Below the pieces are notes generated by a model, which ran no database searches, was not told the origin of the DNA, and saw nothing but the letters and a program-made list of their open reading frames with translations. Positions 12,001 to 24,072 of a stretch of 64,000 nt of DNA are shown here, one piece after another. Source of the stretch: Zingiber officinale (Eukaryota; Streptophyta; Magnoliopsida; Zingiberales; Zingiberaceae); contig NC_055990.1 in the NCBI RefSeq assembly GCF_018446385.1, positions 136,350,996 through 136,414,995 of the forward strand. Direction: 5' to 3'. The number at the start of each line of letters is the position of its first letter. Positions within the stretch are counted from its first letter, which is position 1. The position numbers were made by a program, and so were the translations under genes.

Positions 12001-15000
12001 TGCCACTCACTAGCTTTGTCCTAAAGCACCAGTTTTCTATTGGTATTCTCTTAAAGTGTCTCTAATAGTTCCATCTGAATATATGACTGTAACTATTGTT
12101 TATGCGAATTACATTAGGTATAGACGCTCATCTCAACCACCAGTTCTTTCCTATGCACATACATATAGGAAGTCATCTCTAGAGCCAAAAAATGAACTCT
12201 GGCCAACAATCTATTTGTGAATGGAAGACAGTGCAAAATCTAAGCATGGTACCCAAAGCCTTTTGCAAACTCCATGGGTGGAAAGTGCAAAACCTCAAAC
12301 TGAAACGAGGTTAATGATCTGAGATGATGCTTTGAGGAATCACATGGAGTCTGATGATATCTACACTACAATTTGGCCAGTCAACCGAATCATATTTATG
12401 GATTGGCAACATATGAGCTGACTTGGTGAAGCGATTGATTACTACCTAAATCGAGTCATGCCTTTTTCAGTACTCTGGAAGTCTGCGCTATTAGTGATGT
12501 ATTTCCATTTTTTAATTTGGGGTTCAAATAAAGCACCATGTAAAGGTGAATATTTTGCCTTGATCTACTAGCACACCAAACATTGAGCCATAATCTATGA
12601 TATTGCTCTTCACGTAATGACACCAATACAACCTATCAAGATCTACAAACATCCATGTGTTGCGAAGTCTAAATGGTGTCTCTCTCAAACGTTTGTTGTT
12701 AATAGGATGAGACATTGGACAATCTGTGAATCTTGGAATCTCAACACACCATTACAAGAGAAATCTAGCTTCAGAATTTGTTCTTATTCTTTCACAATTG
12801 TTTGGAGTTTGATCTTCCATTTGACAATGTCGGCCAATTAAGTAGTGGAAGTTGAACCAGCTTTAAAGCTAAAATATCATTGAGGCAAGGTTTAAAATAT
12901 CGTGCTGTGTTGCTCGACAAGGGCGAAAAAATTCGTTCTACTCGCTGATCAAAATTGGCACCGGCACGCCGGAAGTACCGTAGCCACGGAGGTGTTATGT
13001 GCGCATTGCGGAGGCCACAAGCAGGCCTCGCGACCGTCATGGAGACCATGCATGGGCCTCGAGGCCCCCGCGGAGGCCTTGCAGCCACTGCGAGGGTCTC
13101 ACGACCGTTGCGAAGGGATCACGGTTGCCTCGCGACTGCCGTGGAGGCCACGCATGGGCTTTGCGGCCTCAGCGGAGGGCTCGCGTGGGCCTCGCGTTCG
13201 CTGGCAGCGCGGAGTAGCCAAAGACGAAGGCGGAACTGTGCTTTTAATTAAAAAACTTACGTTAATAATTTCAATCAACTCCTAGCTATAGTTGGTATAA
13301 TTTAAATAATCTTAATTAAACTCTAATAAAACTATCCTATTAATTCAATATATATTTTTAAAAAGTTATTTTTATTTTTTTAAATATTTAGATCAATTTT
13401 TTATTTTTAGTTTATATATTTTATATTAAAAAAATATTGAAATCATACTAGCACGACATGATACAGTACCAAAATTATATCATTTCAGTCCAGGACCGAA
13501 ATCTCGGCATGAGTCGAGATTTTAAGCCTTGCTTTAAGTTTCTTTGAATCTCTAGTTTTTTAAACTTCTCAGATAATCTAACACAGATTACATTGGCTGT
13601 TGCCATTTGTTTTTTTTCCTTTGAGTTGGGTCAATACTGTTGCCAATATTGATCCAACTCGGACAATCCATGTTGGTATTGACCCATCTTGACAAACATG
13701 ATTTCAGCCAGGTGTCTCAATGGGTACGAAGCACGTGCACATTGTCATCCTTATTGCCTCCATCATCCATTTTGACTGAGTTGTACTTAGTGTGCTGGTC
13801 CAATAGCAACTATATCAATTAACTAGTTAGTATTGCTTGTTATTGTAGGCACTTCATTGCTTGGTGATGTCATTCCCAAGGACGAGTCACCATTTTCACA
13901 TGCAAGGGTCAAGTATGCCTTTGGACCAATTTTTTTTCTTTCTTTATTTAAAGATCTTTATCAAAATGTCTGCATCTATGTATGCGTGCATGACAGGGTT
14001 GAAGATTCAAGTGATGGTTCAGTCAATCGGTCACCCTCAAACTTAACTTCTGGTATTTTTTTTTTCTGCTGTTTCGTGGCCAGATGTTTTCTTGGTTCTT
14101 TGTTGCTCTGGAGATGAACATGACTAGCCACTAAAATGTTTCACATACAAGGTTAGAGCTAGCTCTTGTATGATCGATTGATTTCCTTGTCTTTCTTCAG
14201 GTGCATGTAAGATGGCTTCAAACGCAGGACAGTTTAAGGATAATACTGATGGACCTAAAGTGGAAGGTTGATATCAGGATGAGCATACCAAATTTCTTCT
14301 GAAGTCCTCGTTTTGTTACTGTATGGTTAATCATCAAATATTTGCAAAATATTCAATCAGTTTGTTTTCTCCAATGCTTAGTGTTCCTTTCTACTTATCC
14401 CATTACTATAGGCGCTTTTAAGATACATTATTTTCCTACCATGACTATGGTGTGGGTATTTACTGGACAACACCAGGATAGATCTGGATGCCTTCACCTC
14501 AGTTGATGATACTATGAGAGTGGGAGAGGAAAATATATGAAAAGAGAACTTTAAATTATTGATTAAATGAATAAACACTGTGATGGGGTCTCTTATATGG
14601 GTTTTACAACAACTTGGTCTCTCACAAGGCAAGCAAACTAGATTAGGAGCTTTAGAAATAATAATATTAGGATTAAAATAAACTTGCATTTTGACTCAAG
14701 TATAAATAAAATAGAAAAAATAGAAATTTAGAACCTGAGCTGGATTTATTTTATTTGACCAATTTATTTTTAAAAGGGTCTATTTCCATCACACTGTCAT
14801 TGCTATGCCACTCTGCTTGCTGCATGATCAATTAATTCTTCATGCTTTAAAGATACATGCCTCACTGACTATTATTTTCAGATTTTCTTGTTAAATGCAA
14901 GTTGTTAATTCATAATGCTTTGTTTTCTTGCTTTTCTACTTTCAGATGTGATAATCCTATTTGACATTTTTGCTTGGCAGGGTCTTATACGGATAGGACA

Positions 15001-18000
15001 GTCGGTGTGAAAAAACCCAAGTATTCAGGAGAGGAAGGTCCTACAATCATTGAGAGTGGCTATAACCAAAAGAGGCAAGAATTTGATCCTGAATATGACA
15101 ATGATGCAGAGCAGGCATTGGCTGATATGGAGTTTAAGGAAAATGACTTGGAAATAGAACGGGAATTGAAGCTGAGAATGCTACGTATTTATTTGTCAAG
15201 GTTAGTTACAAAAAATTTGCAGTATGTTTTATTTTATATTGGACAAATCCTGTGTGTATCAAGGGTGACTGGCTTTTGCTAAGCAGTTATTTAACATCTC
15301 TGCTTAAATTTCTGTTCTATGGTAAAAAAATACTTCGACTACTTTAAAATTTTGCCTGTGAAAATGTACTACATATGATTGATTTGTGAGGTCAGGACTT
15401 TTGCATGCTTAGCATAGAAGGAAATCAAGATATGGAGGCAACCAAGATTGTGTCTTTCTTTTTGCGTGTTATTTTAAATAGTAGGATGGTATATATTTCA
15501 GAAAGATAGGAACACAGGAAGCTTGTACAGCCAGCCCTTTAGTGATGCACTGACAGTGTCCTTTGAACATCTGCATTGGGTATAATATATCCAAGTGCTT
15601 CTGTTAGTTGGACACAGTTCACATGTGGACAAGTTTTTTCTTATTTGTTAAATAAATGATAAATGCATTAGTTAGATAATTAAAGCTTTTGCTTGTTTTG
15701 TAGCTCCAGTTTTTCTTATTTGTGTGACGTGTGTATGTTGCTTTGTTACCTGGTCGATACATACACAACTCTGACTAATCCAACAGATCCTTATACTCTT
15801 CCTTCTTGCCTTTGCAATGGTTTGAGATATTCTCTTTCTATGTTAACTAACAAAAAGTACCTGTGGAAGTAACATTGTGTTTCTGCAAGGGCGGTAAAGT
15901 GGAGGGAACTGAATGACAAGTGTAGAGGAAAAGAAGATAAAAGCTGGTCCCTGATTTGTGTTTCCTTGAAGGGAAATGAAACTAAGAAAAATTTCTTTAG
16001 AAAAGGTCACATCTCTACTGAATGGTTCTTTTGACCTAATTTAGCGTAAATTTAATTAAGGTTTGAAATCTTTAGCTGAGCTGAGGTTTTGATCCAAGCG
16101 GAGGTTTTAGTCCCCAGTTGGCTTGAGGTGTGCCTAGAGTTGGTGCTGGTGGGAGTGCCAAATGCTAAAGCATAGATGCAGAATAGGAGAATGGGAAGGA
16201 CTGGAGGAAGAAAATGACTTGTTCATGTTTTCGAAGTCTTGTAGACCACGAGCAAAGCCATTGCTAATTGTCTTGAACAACAAACAAAACTTTCTTTGTT
16301 ATCATTGACTATGCGCAAGGTGTTTCTGTTGCTAGATCTCGCATGGAACCTGCTGTTGCGATGTGTGTAAGCTTCAAATCGTGTGTGGAGTCCATACCAA
16401 CCTTGAGTGAAATCACCTCCACCTCAAAACTTCACATAAGTTTTGCGAAGTCACCTTTGTTGTCGTGATGTGTCACTAAAGTCTAGTTTCATGTTCAGCC
16501 TATTCCACATCATGGTCAGTTTGCTGAACAAGAAATTTTGCATGTACCAATCGACATAGAATGATATTTTAATTAACGAATTTAACTACCATCCCAAATT
16601 ATGTACATGATGGCTGATTTTGTTATCTGTTTAGTAAAGGTACTAAAAATTGATTTAATTGATAAAAATTGATTTTGTTATCTATTTATATAGTCCTTGC
16701 ACAGTTTATTTGAGGGATAACATCTATGTATTAGACCTTAGGTAGTTGGAACAAATTTGGTTTGATGATGATGATGTTTGTTCTTCTTGCATGATTAGAA
16801 CATATAATTTTGGCTTCCTGAATATTGGTAGGATTTGATCTCTGAACAGTTTAATTTTAATTGTGGCCTCGAGATTTTTATTAGAACTGGTTTCTCCAGC
16901 ATAATTTTACTTGCACGCATGCTATTCCGTACCATGTGAACTGAAGGCAGTCATCCTTTCCAAGTTGTTGCTAAAATGATCTTTGGTATGCATTTTTATA
17001 GTACTTGTGGAATAGCATTACTATTGTTACGAATTAGCAAAAATGTGACTGATGTGTTAAAAACATTTTGATAGGCTTGATGAGAGGAAGCGAAGAAAGG
17101 AATTTATTCTAGAAAGGAATTTACTTTATCCTAATCAATTAGAGAAGGAGATCTCTAATGAAGACAAAGACATATATAATAGTTTCAAGGTCTTTATGCG
17201 CTTTCTCTCTCAAGAAGATCATGAGGACTTGGTCAAGAGTGTTATTGAGGAGCGCAAAATTCGAAGAAGAATTCAAGAGCTTAAGGTATAATCTTCTCTG
17301 TAATTAAGTCGAGTTGTAGATTTATTTATAGATTTCAATTAACAAGAAGATGTTGAATAGGACCATAAGGCTCAATGCTATTGCTGAGTTATGTGATTGT
17401 TATATAAATAAAGATTTCTTAGTTTGAAAAGGTTCTTTGATGCCTAGATATCCTGAAGAGCCCTTGACTACCTGTTAATTGTGGATCATCAATTACGATT
17501 TGTTGTAGAAATAATCTACAGGGGGGCACATTTGTGATTTCTGTGACTTGCACCATCATGTGACTTGACTTGAAACCTCATGCCTGTTTGACAGGAATGT
17601 CAATCTGCTGGATGTCGTACATTGGCAGAAGCAAAATCGTACACTGAACAGAAGCGGAAGAGGGAGCCAGAGCCAAATGCACAAAATTCCAGGAAAAACT
17701 CTCAGGTTCTTCCTGGGAGTAAACTAATGCAAAAAACAAGCCGTCCATTAAATCGTGAAAAAGGGGAAAATGATGGAAGCCTGAGAAACATGAATGATGA
17801 CCACAAAGTAAAAGGCGGCATTGGGTTAGATACCGGTAGCAAAGACTCACCTTCAACTAATGCCAGACAAGTTATTGTGAGATCATTGATGAATGGGATA
17901 TCACCGGACTCCCTGGGGCTGAATTGCTCAGTGAGATCGTAAGAATTTACTTTCCTGATTTATTATTTGTGCATTAGCCTTTATTTTATCTGTTTGTTAA

Positions 18001-18541
18001 TATGTACTGCTTTTAGATATAGCTCTTGCTAGTTTTGTGTAGGCTGAAGACTATCTTAATGATGCTTACTTGTAAATAAGATATTTGGGATTATGATGAG
18101 CAGGGAAAACTTCAGAAACTGCTAAGCTTTTATTCCTTTTTAAAGAAACCAAACTTCTTGAAGTTTAGTATGGTTGTCTGATGATGGAATACAGTTCTGT
18201 TGGGATGATGATCTTAAATAACCCATTACGGAGTTTTGTGGGGAAAAAAAGGAAATTATTAGAAAATATGCTTTGCTTCATAATTCTGATAGATTTTCTT
18301 TAACTTTTTTCCCCTTCTTCTTGGCCTGCAGGAGCAAGAACTGTGCTGTCAAAACCGATTGCTGCCCAATCACTACCTCAAAATGCAAGAGACACTGGTG
18401 CAAGAGATATTCAAGGGCAGCATTGTCAATAAATCAGATGCCCATTGTTTGTTTAAAGTTGATCCAGTGAAAGTGGACAGGGTGTATGATATTCTGAAGA
18501 AAAAGTTGGGTCAGCAGGAAGCGTCTACTATTGTCCAGTAA
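9090..18541 (+). CDS. ADA2: Transcriptional adaptor ADA2 (N-terminus outside window; one frameshift)
   Basis: ADA2 is a nuclear co-activator subunit that binds and stimulates histone acetyltransferase GCN5 in SAGA-type complexes. Exons with GT-AG junctions and matching phases are 9090-9155, 9246-9371, 9479-9554, 13849-13912, 13997-14052, 14201-14266, 14981-15200, 17075-17285, 17595-17938 and 18332-18541. The first two give the SANT domain (CPDWNADEEILLLE, GIEMYGLGNWAEVAEHVGTK). The middle gives the ADA2 core (RQEFDPEYDNDAEQALADME, LDERKRRKEFILERNLLYP). The last gives the SWIRM domain (LLPNHYLKMQETLVQEIF, DPVKVDRVYDIL). The ZZ zinc finger that should precede DNLSFPL is not found and must lie left of the EPRV block. 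In exon 17595-17938 the frame slips near 17886: DEWDITGLPGAELLSEI reads one base out, so SWIRM is lost unless a base is missing from the TT run. Arabidopsis ADA2a and ADA2b are both candidates. Confidence 0.9.
9555..13848 (+). other. 4.3-kb ADA2 intron
   Basis: The exons on either side join in phase (G|GC) and are adjacent in ADA2 proteins, so the whole interval is one intron. It holds a TIR-bearing DNA element (12885-13532). I see no other gene; short open frames at 9901-10104, 10190-10414, 12524-12841 and 12902-13285 have no recognisable product. Confidence 0.7.
12885..13532. mobile_element. Non-autonomous TIR DNA transposon in ADA2 intron
   Basis: The ends are near-inverted copies: GCAAGGTTTAAAATATCG at the left and the reverse complement of GCAAGGCTTAAAATCTCG at the right. 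The interior is strongly GC-rich from about 12950 to 13215, with repeated GAGGCC/CGCGACCG words, and A/T-rich afterwards. It has no coding capacity. A target duplication is not clear, so the superfamily (hAT- or Mutator-like) is open. The GC-rich block explains the overlapping open frames there, which I consider spurious. Confidence 0.5.
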
Positions 18542-19207
18542 TTGGTTCAGCGTAGTTTGTATCATTGTTTTTTTTTACTTTTCTTTTCACTTCACAGATC
18601 TATTTAACGTCCAATATCATGTAAGATAAAGCCTGAGGAACTTCATTTATTTCTCCAACGGTATCTAATTTGATCTAGTTAATGCAGTCTATAACCCAAC
18701 AAGGTTGGTGTTTTTTTTTTAAAACTTAGATGCCAAATTAATTGGATAGATGGTACAGCTGCACATTCCTAATCCTTCTCCAATCCACTATCCTTCCTCT
18801 TAGTATCGATAAGTCAAATTATTCAATTCTTGATCTCCATGGATTTCAATGGTGATTCAATATCAGCTCAGTGGGACCGTGCCGGTCACCTCCAGTGCGG
18901 AACCGGATCCTCCTGGCCGCCAATGCTCTTGCCGCTCTCCTCAGCGTCCTTCCCAACTTATCTGCCGTCCTGCCCACTTATCCTGCGGTAGCGGTGTGCA
19001 CCTGAGCTACGGCCGCCTGGATGACGATGCGGATAGCAGTGGAGGTAAGAGGGGAAGGGGAGGAGGCTGGATCTTTTCGACCGCAGAGTATGATCTAGAG
19101 GATGGATCATTTCACTCATAGGTGAAAATTCATGAACCCTACCTGTTATACAAAAAGGATCTATGAGATCTCACTTATTAATAATCTTTGGTCCAGGAGC
19201 GGACCAG
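18542..19207. other. Downstream region of ADA2 with an unassigned GC-rich block
   Basis: Positions 18542-18840 look like 3' UTR and spacer. 18840-19110 is GC-richer and has coding-like composition in more than one frame (an ATG at 18839 opens MDFNGDSISAQWDRAG; another frame gives an Ala/Leu-rich segment). I do not recognise a family and do not call a gene; a degraded exon or repeat is possible. Confidence 0.3.
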
Positions 19208-19224
19208 GGATTACCAGATGTTGC

Positions 19225-19719
19225 TTATGACAACTCATAGAAAAAGTGCTCCTTCCAATATTTGTTGGAGCTTGACATATTATCAAAAAGGACGAAACCT
19301 ATCCTAAATTGGAAAATAAAAGTACCCCACTCGGCTTGCTTGGGATAAAAAAAGTAGTGAAAAATCTTAGGGTCGAGGGGGATGTTGTTCAGTTTAAAAA
19401 GGACTATCACTCCGCTCAACAACCTAATGGAGTTAGGGACTACCTGGCCGAGCGGAATGCGAAAATAATTGCAGATTTGTAAGAAGAACTTGTGGGGTGG
19501 AAAGCGTAGCCCGGCCAAAAATTGGTCTCGGAAGAATAAAACGGTGCCGGGCGACGGTTCATGAGGCCGATCGGCCGGTGTGGCTAACACTATTTGGTGG
19601 TCGGTCGGCAGATCATAGGTTCGAGTGAGACGCAACGCGTCCTCCTCGTCGAACCGGCTTTCCATGGTCGAATACCAAAGACCCGGAGCACCGCCGGTCG
19701 GCTGTGAGGTGTTGGTCAT
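19225..19719 (-). CDS. Antisense ORF with 'putative gypsy-type transposon' domain
   Basis: The 164-residue ORF contains FFRDQFLAGLRFPPHKFFLQ, then NYFRIPLGQVVPNSIRLLSG and MSSSNKYWKEHFFY. This is the conserved layout of the plant retroelement domain often annotated as Transposase_28/putative gypsy-type transposon. It is antisense to the adjacent LTR, matching the antisense ORFs described in Tat-lineage elements between pol and the 3' LTR. Function is unknown. The frame is open from ATG to stop, but the C-terminus is at the element's edge, so it may be truncated. Confidence 0.6.
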   Translation of the reverse strand: MTNTSQPTGGAPGLWYSTMESRFDEEDALRLTRTYDLPTDHQIVLATPADRPHEPSPGTVLFFRDQFLAGLRFPPHKFFLQICNYFRIPLGQVVPNSIRLLSGVIVLFKLNNIPLDPKIFHYFFYPKQAEWGTFIFQFRIGFVLFDNMSSSNKYWKEHFFYELS

Positions 19720-20918
19720 GGTATAAGGCTAGGGAAGGACGCGCGATGGAAGGAGGGAGAAATAAAAACAGGGAAAGAATGCGGGATGATGAAAGAAATA
19801 GCTAATAGAGAGAAAAAAGGAGAGGCGGCAAGGAAAAGGAATCCTTACGGGCAAAGAAGATGATCGAAGGCGGCTGTAGAGTCGTCGGAGAGCTGAAACG
19901 CAAGGTCGCCGGAAAAAAGGAACAGAGGGATGGCTAGAGACGATAAGGTCGAAATGCGGTGAAGAGCTGGGGTCGGGAGCTTTATAAGGGCGGCCGCGAT
20001 CAATTTACACCGTCCGATCTAGGTCGTCGATAATGAGGTCATCATCCAGCCGTTCATTTCAAACGGCGGATGTCCCATCGGAAGTTACGTCACCGCCATA
20101 CTCTGACAAACGCATGATCGCCACGTGTCGGCAGGATACTGGCCGCATTTAATGAGCTCCCCTTACCGTGCGCAGCTCACGTGATGGGTAGTAGGGGAGA
20201 GCATCGGACATGGATTCCAAGAGAACACAAGGCACGGACAAGATACCGCCGAACGGATGAGTATCCCTATGCTTGGCCGAGCGGCCTAATGCAGTGATCA
20301 TTGCTCAGTCAGATCGGCAGTCCAGTCAGTCGGACTTCGCCTCCTTCGACTAGACTCGAGGGGAAGGCAAGTGATCCGATGGTAAGAGCCCGGGACCCCC
20401 TAACGAGGGGTCAACGCCACGTGGAGGTCAAAAGGCCAAGTGGTCCGTCAAAGAAGGGTGAGCCGACCGGACTCATGAGAAAAGGGCGAGCCGATCGGTA
20501 TGCTAGTAAACATCTGATAGTAAAAGGTGCCTTGACAGGGATCGGGGTTCCGACGATCAATGAAACAGTAAATAATGACCGAGCGGAAGGCCTAAGAGAA
20601 GGCAGGACGTAATGGGCGCGCCGCCCGGCCGGCGCAGGGAATTAAAGCCTTCCGGACGGCTCTCTTCGTCTAGCCGACCGGATGGACGTCCTGGCCAGCG
20701 ATGGGTAAATAGGGACAGGAACACCTGCTGACAACCATCAAGTCATATGGCTAAGCCATACTCCTAGTCTGACAACGGGGTGTCCTGTTGTCCCATCGAA
20801 GGCGCGATGGGACTGTTGCAGTATGGCGTCAGGTAAGCTTTCTGACAAACACATACCGAGGTATGGGCTGCGGACACGTACGCGCCTCGGTGGGCGTGTA
20901 GAAGCTCTTTCACCGCTC

Positions 20919-20927
20919 TATATAAAG
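20919..20927 (+). promoter_or_regulatory. TATA box of Tat-like LTR
   Basis: TATATAAAG lies within the short palindrome GCTCTATATAAAGAGC, about 80 bp upstream of the conserved GAGTGTCGGAGGGTC block. It probably drove transcription of this LTR. Confidence 0.4.
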
Positions 20928-21146
20928 AGCCGCAGACTTCGCTGGAGGTACGCGTTCTACAAGCTTTGGAGCTACTTTTTCCACCACTTGCTTACCTGAC
21001 TTGAGTGTCGGAGGGTCGCCGGGAACCCCTTCCCGGCCCGACTTCTGTGCAGGTTCGCCGGAGCTTCGTACGACTAGCCGGAGGCCCACGTCATCGACTA
21101 GGAGAGCGCCACGTGCCCAGCGTCCGTTGAGGCAGCGTTCGGACAG

Positions 21147-21275
21147 GATTACCAGAGGATTTCATCGATGGGGAGAGGAACCAAGCCCCGATCCTCTGGC
21201 AATCTCTGGTCTAGGAGCGGACCAGGGAGGATTTCATCGATGGGGAGAGGAACCGAGCCCGGATCCTCTGGATCA
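21147..21275 (+). repeat. Tandem duplication of about 75 bp
   Basis: AGGATTTCATCGATGGGGAG followed by AGGAACC[A/G]AGCCC and GATCCTCTGG occurs twice, at 21156-21203 and 21227-21274. The linker GGTCTAGGAGCGGACCAGGG also occurs left of the Tat-like insert (19191-19210). The Tat-like fragment therefore landed inside the first unit of an existing duplication. Confidence 0.6.
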
Positions 21276-21937
21276 CTTTTTGCGGTCCAGGAGATGATCT
21301 CTTGATGTGGATTGGTGGAGATAAATGATCCCCACCCATTTTATGAATGGGGACCATTCATTTTATCAATTCATGCTAAAGGATCATCCTTTAAATCGTA
21401 AAAAGTGATTCAGAGGATTTGCCCTCGACAGGAACCCAAATGGTAAAGGGAGATCCCGAAAGATGGTTCTGCTTACGTGAAGCGATGTTATTGGAGGAAG
21501 TCAAACAGCATCGAGGTTCGGTACAACCTGCGAACACAGTGTAAACATTTCAATGTGATGTGACGTGGAAATGAATGGATTCCAGGTACTTTTACAATTT
21601 GTCTTTTTGGCTCGTCTATTAGGCTAAGTTTTTCTTTTTAAAAATATATTCACTTCCTAAAATAAGCATAATTTTAAAATAAATTTGTTTTTTTTTTTCA
21701 AATTTAGATGGGAAGTATTTACTAAGAGCGTCCCAATTTCAAAACTTGCTATTCCAAGCTTCTAATCTGATCACAAACCCAACGTGATTTAACAATGTAG
21801 GTCAACATGTACAACACGATTACAGACATGCAGTTATACAAACCTTTCCTTTCCCCATCGGAACTAATGTACAAAAGCTAAATGGAAAAAGTTCTCAAGA
21901 AAAACAAGAAGAACAAATAGTGAAGCAGCAGCGATGA

Positions 21938-23215
21938 TCAAGCCAAAAGCCAAAAGTCCTTGTGGTGCTTGGTGGTGAGCAAGTAGCCGCCTCTCTTGCT
22001 CTTCCTCCTCACTGCCAGTGTCATGCAGGAAGCATTTTGGATGCAGTAGTCCACCAATCCATCTCCACCAGAAGGCCTAATAATACCATCACTACTACCA
22101 CTGTTACTCCACGACGCTGCTATACAACTCCATGCCAAGGATCTCTTCTTCTGCGCTAGCACCAGAAGGGAGGCCATTTGTTTCCTGGCCGCCTCGACGA
22201 TTGCCGGCCCTTGCTCTCTCCCTTCAACTACTAGTACCTCCACTTTGATCTATTGATATCGAGTTGAGTTTATTATAAACTTTCAGAACAAAAATGATAT
22301 AAACAATGAGTTGATAATTAGTTCTACGTACCTCTGGTCTTCTGGTTTGGCATATACTTTGCAAGGCATACAGCATTTGGTACCTTGAGTTCCTCTTCTT
22401 TTGGTGGGAATGATCAACTTTAAGGAAACAAGTGATCAAGGAAGATGTCTCACATACTTCAATCAATGTACTAGAAAAGTTTAATCTATATTTTACCATC
22501 AAAATAACCTTCTATCTTGCTTTGATATTAACTAAATATTTTTCAATATAGTAAACACTGATTTATTTTTGTTTTTCGAAAGAATATTAAACAAACCCTT
22601 TCTGCCAACAAATCTTAACTTGAATTTGGTATTAAAAGTGCAAAGACAACGTTTCGTTTCGTGTATATCTATCCTTACAAAAATATTATTTTACATATTG
22701 TAATTTACAATATTTTCTTTGTTTTAAACGTAATATAAATAGTACTTGTAAGAGATTTTCAGATTAACGATAATTAAAAATATTAATTTTGTAAGGATAA
22801 ATATATATTTTTTTTGAAAGATTGCGTGTGTATATTTATATTAATAGCAATTAACTCTTATTTTTGGAAAAAAATATTGATGACAGAAAAACAGAGGAGT
22901 CGACTTACTGTTTCTCGACGGCGGCTTGACGACGGCGACGAGGACGAGGGTGTCGTCGTCTTGGAGAGAATGCGACAGAGCCCACTGGAGGGTGCCCTTC
23001 GCCTCCGCCTCCGCCTCCACCACCACGACCACCCTCCTACCACCCAGGCCTTTCCAGCTGTCGGCCTGCGCCGGCGGAGGCTTCGTTGCCCAGCTCGGTT
23101 GCGGCGATCCCAGCCGAATGCTGGGCATCGCCGCCTTCTTCTTCACCCAGAAACACCAAACCCTCCTCCCGTCAATTCCCATTTCTATTGGAGCAATTGC
23201 AGTGGAACAGAGCAA
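21938..23215 (-). CDS. Universal stress protein (USP)-family protein
   Basis: Three exons on the minus strand: 23215-22909, 22417-22332 and 22249-21938, with GT-AG junctions and consistent phases. Exon 1 gives the first USP strand and helix (GLGGRRVVVVVEAEAEAKGT, TLQWALSHSLQDDDTLVLVA). Exon 2 gives RYQMLYALQSICQTRRPE. Exon 3 gives IKVEVLVVEGREQGPAIVEA and the plant C-terminus VDYCIQNASCMTLAVRR ending KHHKDFWLLA. This is a single-domain USP-fold protein; relatives bind nucleotides or act in stress signalling, but the activity of this subfamily is not established. Start ATGs at 23215 and 23182 are both in frame; 23182 would be the shorter choice. The final exon shows no break. Confidence 0.82.
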
Positions 23216-23905
23216 TTTGATCTCATCATTTCTTCAAAGATGAATTTATTTATATATATAAATGAGAAAATTTTCATTTCCCCCCTCAACTGTTTAAAAT
23301 ATTATACATTTCCCTAAAACTAACATAGAAGGCGTTGTTCATGGCATACTCCTCTTAAAGACTAAATATACTTATTTAAACATCACTAAATCACTTTAAA
23401 AAGGGTTTCTTTTGACAGTACAATAAAAACATTATACATGTTAGCCTTCTGTAACCTCTACGGAGGCGATGGTAAATGTAATATTTTGAAATGTAAGGAG
23501 TAGAAGGAAGAATCTGCATATATATGTGTTAGACAAATTAATCATGGAGCAATTAAAAGTTGAACGTGCAGGCCATGAAATTGTGGTTAAAGTCTGTATT
23601 TTATATGTGCAGGTCTTCTATTGTTTAATTTTAGTCTTAATTTTGTAGGTGCGGTTCGCAGTATTGGACCCCCACGAATTGGAATATCTATAGATAATAA
23701 TAATAATAATAAAAACAATAATAAAATTGTGATGGATTGGGACAAGAAAATAAAAATCATGGTGGATGATGAGTTGTGGCCATATTTGAAGTGTAGTAAT
23801 GGTATATTGGCAGACTTCATTAAGGGAATTGATGAAGAACAGCTCTCTAATATGTAGGATGTTGTCGCCTAACACATTGAAATTCAAGCAACAGATATAA
23901 ATAAA
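23216..23905. other. Intergenic, A/T-rich
   Basis: The upstream side of the USP gene. It contains an (AAT)n microsatellite around 23694-23716. An open frame at 23621-23857 depends on that repeat and has no recognisable product. No promoter motif is called. Confidence 0.4.
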
Positions 23906-24072
23906 AAAAAGGACAGTTCGGTGCACGAAATTTGCACCATGCAAAATTTCGGGGAAGGATTCATTGTACGAAGTTTTACTCTACATTTTACAAGAGGTTG
24001 TTTCTAGTATTCGAACCCATAATCTTTTGGTCATATGACAATAATTTTACTGTTGCGCCAAAACTTTCCTTC
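23906..24072 (-). mobile_element. Au-type SINE
   Basis: Read on the minus strand it has a tRNA-like head with A box TGGCGCAACAGTAAAAT and B box GGTTCGAATAC. The conserved Au-SINE body follows (CAACCTCTTGTAAAATG, TTCGTGCACCGAACTGTCC) and a T-rich tail. Flanking near-repeats of 16 bp with two mismatches (23890-23905 and 24073-24088) fit a target-site duplication. SINEs need LINE machinery in trans. Confidence 0.82.

Larger units (their letters stand above)
19219..21145 (+). mobile_element. Tat/Retand-like Ty3/gypsy fragment: antisense ORF plus LTR
   Basis: The right part has features of a plus-strand Tat-lineage LTR: a TATA element at 20919-20927, a segment with GAGTGTCGGAGGGTCGCCGG followed by CCGGGAACCCCTTCCCGG, and the end TTCGGACA. 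The left part carries an ORF on the opposite strand (19225-19719). The insert runs TG...CA and is flanked by identical 11-bp repeats GGATTACCAGA (19208-19218 and 21146-21156), longer than the usual 4-6 bp for LTR elements. gag, RT and integrase are absent. Confidence 0.5.

Noticed and set aside
12902..13285. Overlapping open frames on both strands in a GC-rich block
   Set aside because: They fall inside a TIR element in the ADA2 intron, have repetitive Arg/Gly/Ala-rich content and no family similarity; high GC explains the lack of stops.
18849..19121. Possible gene downstream of ADA2
   Set aside because: Coding-like composition, but no frame gives a recognisable domain and no splice model could be supported.
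23621..23857. 78-residue open frame upstream of the USP gene
   Set aside because: Its Asn/Lys run comes from an (AAT)n microsatellite and nothing else supports expression.
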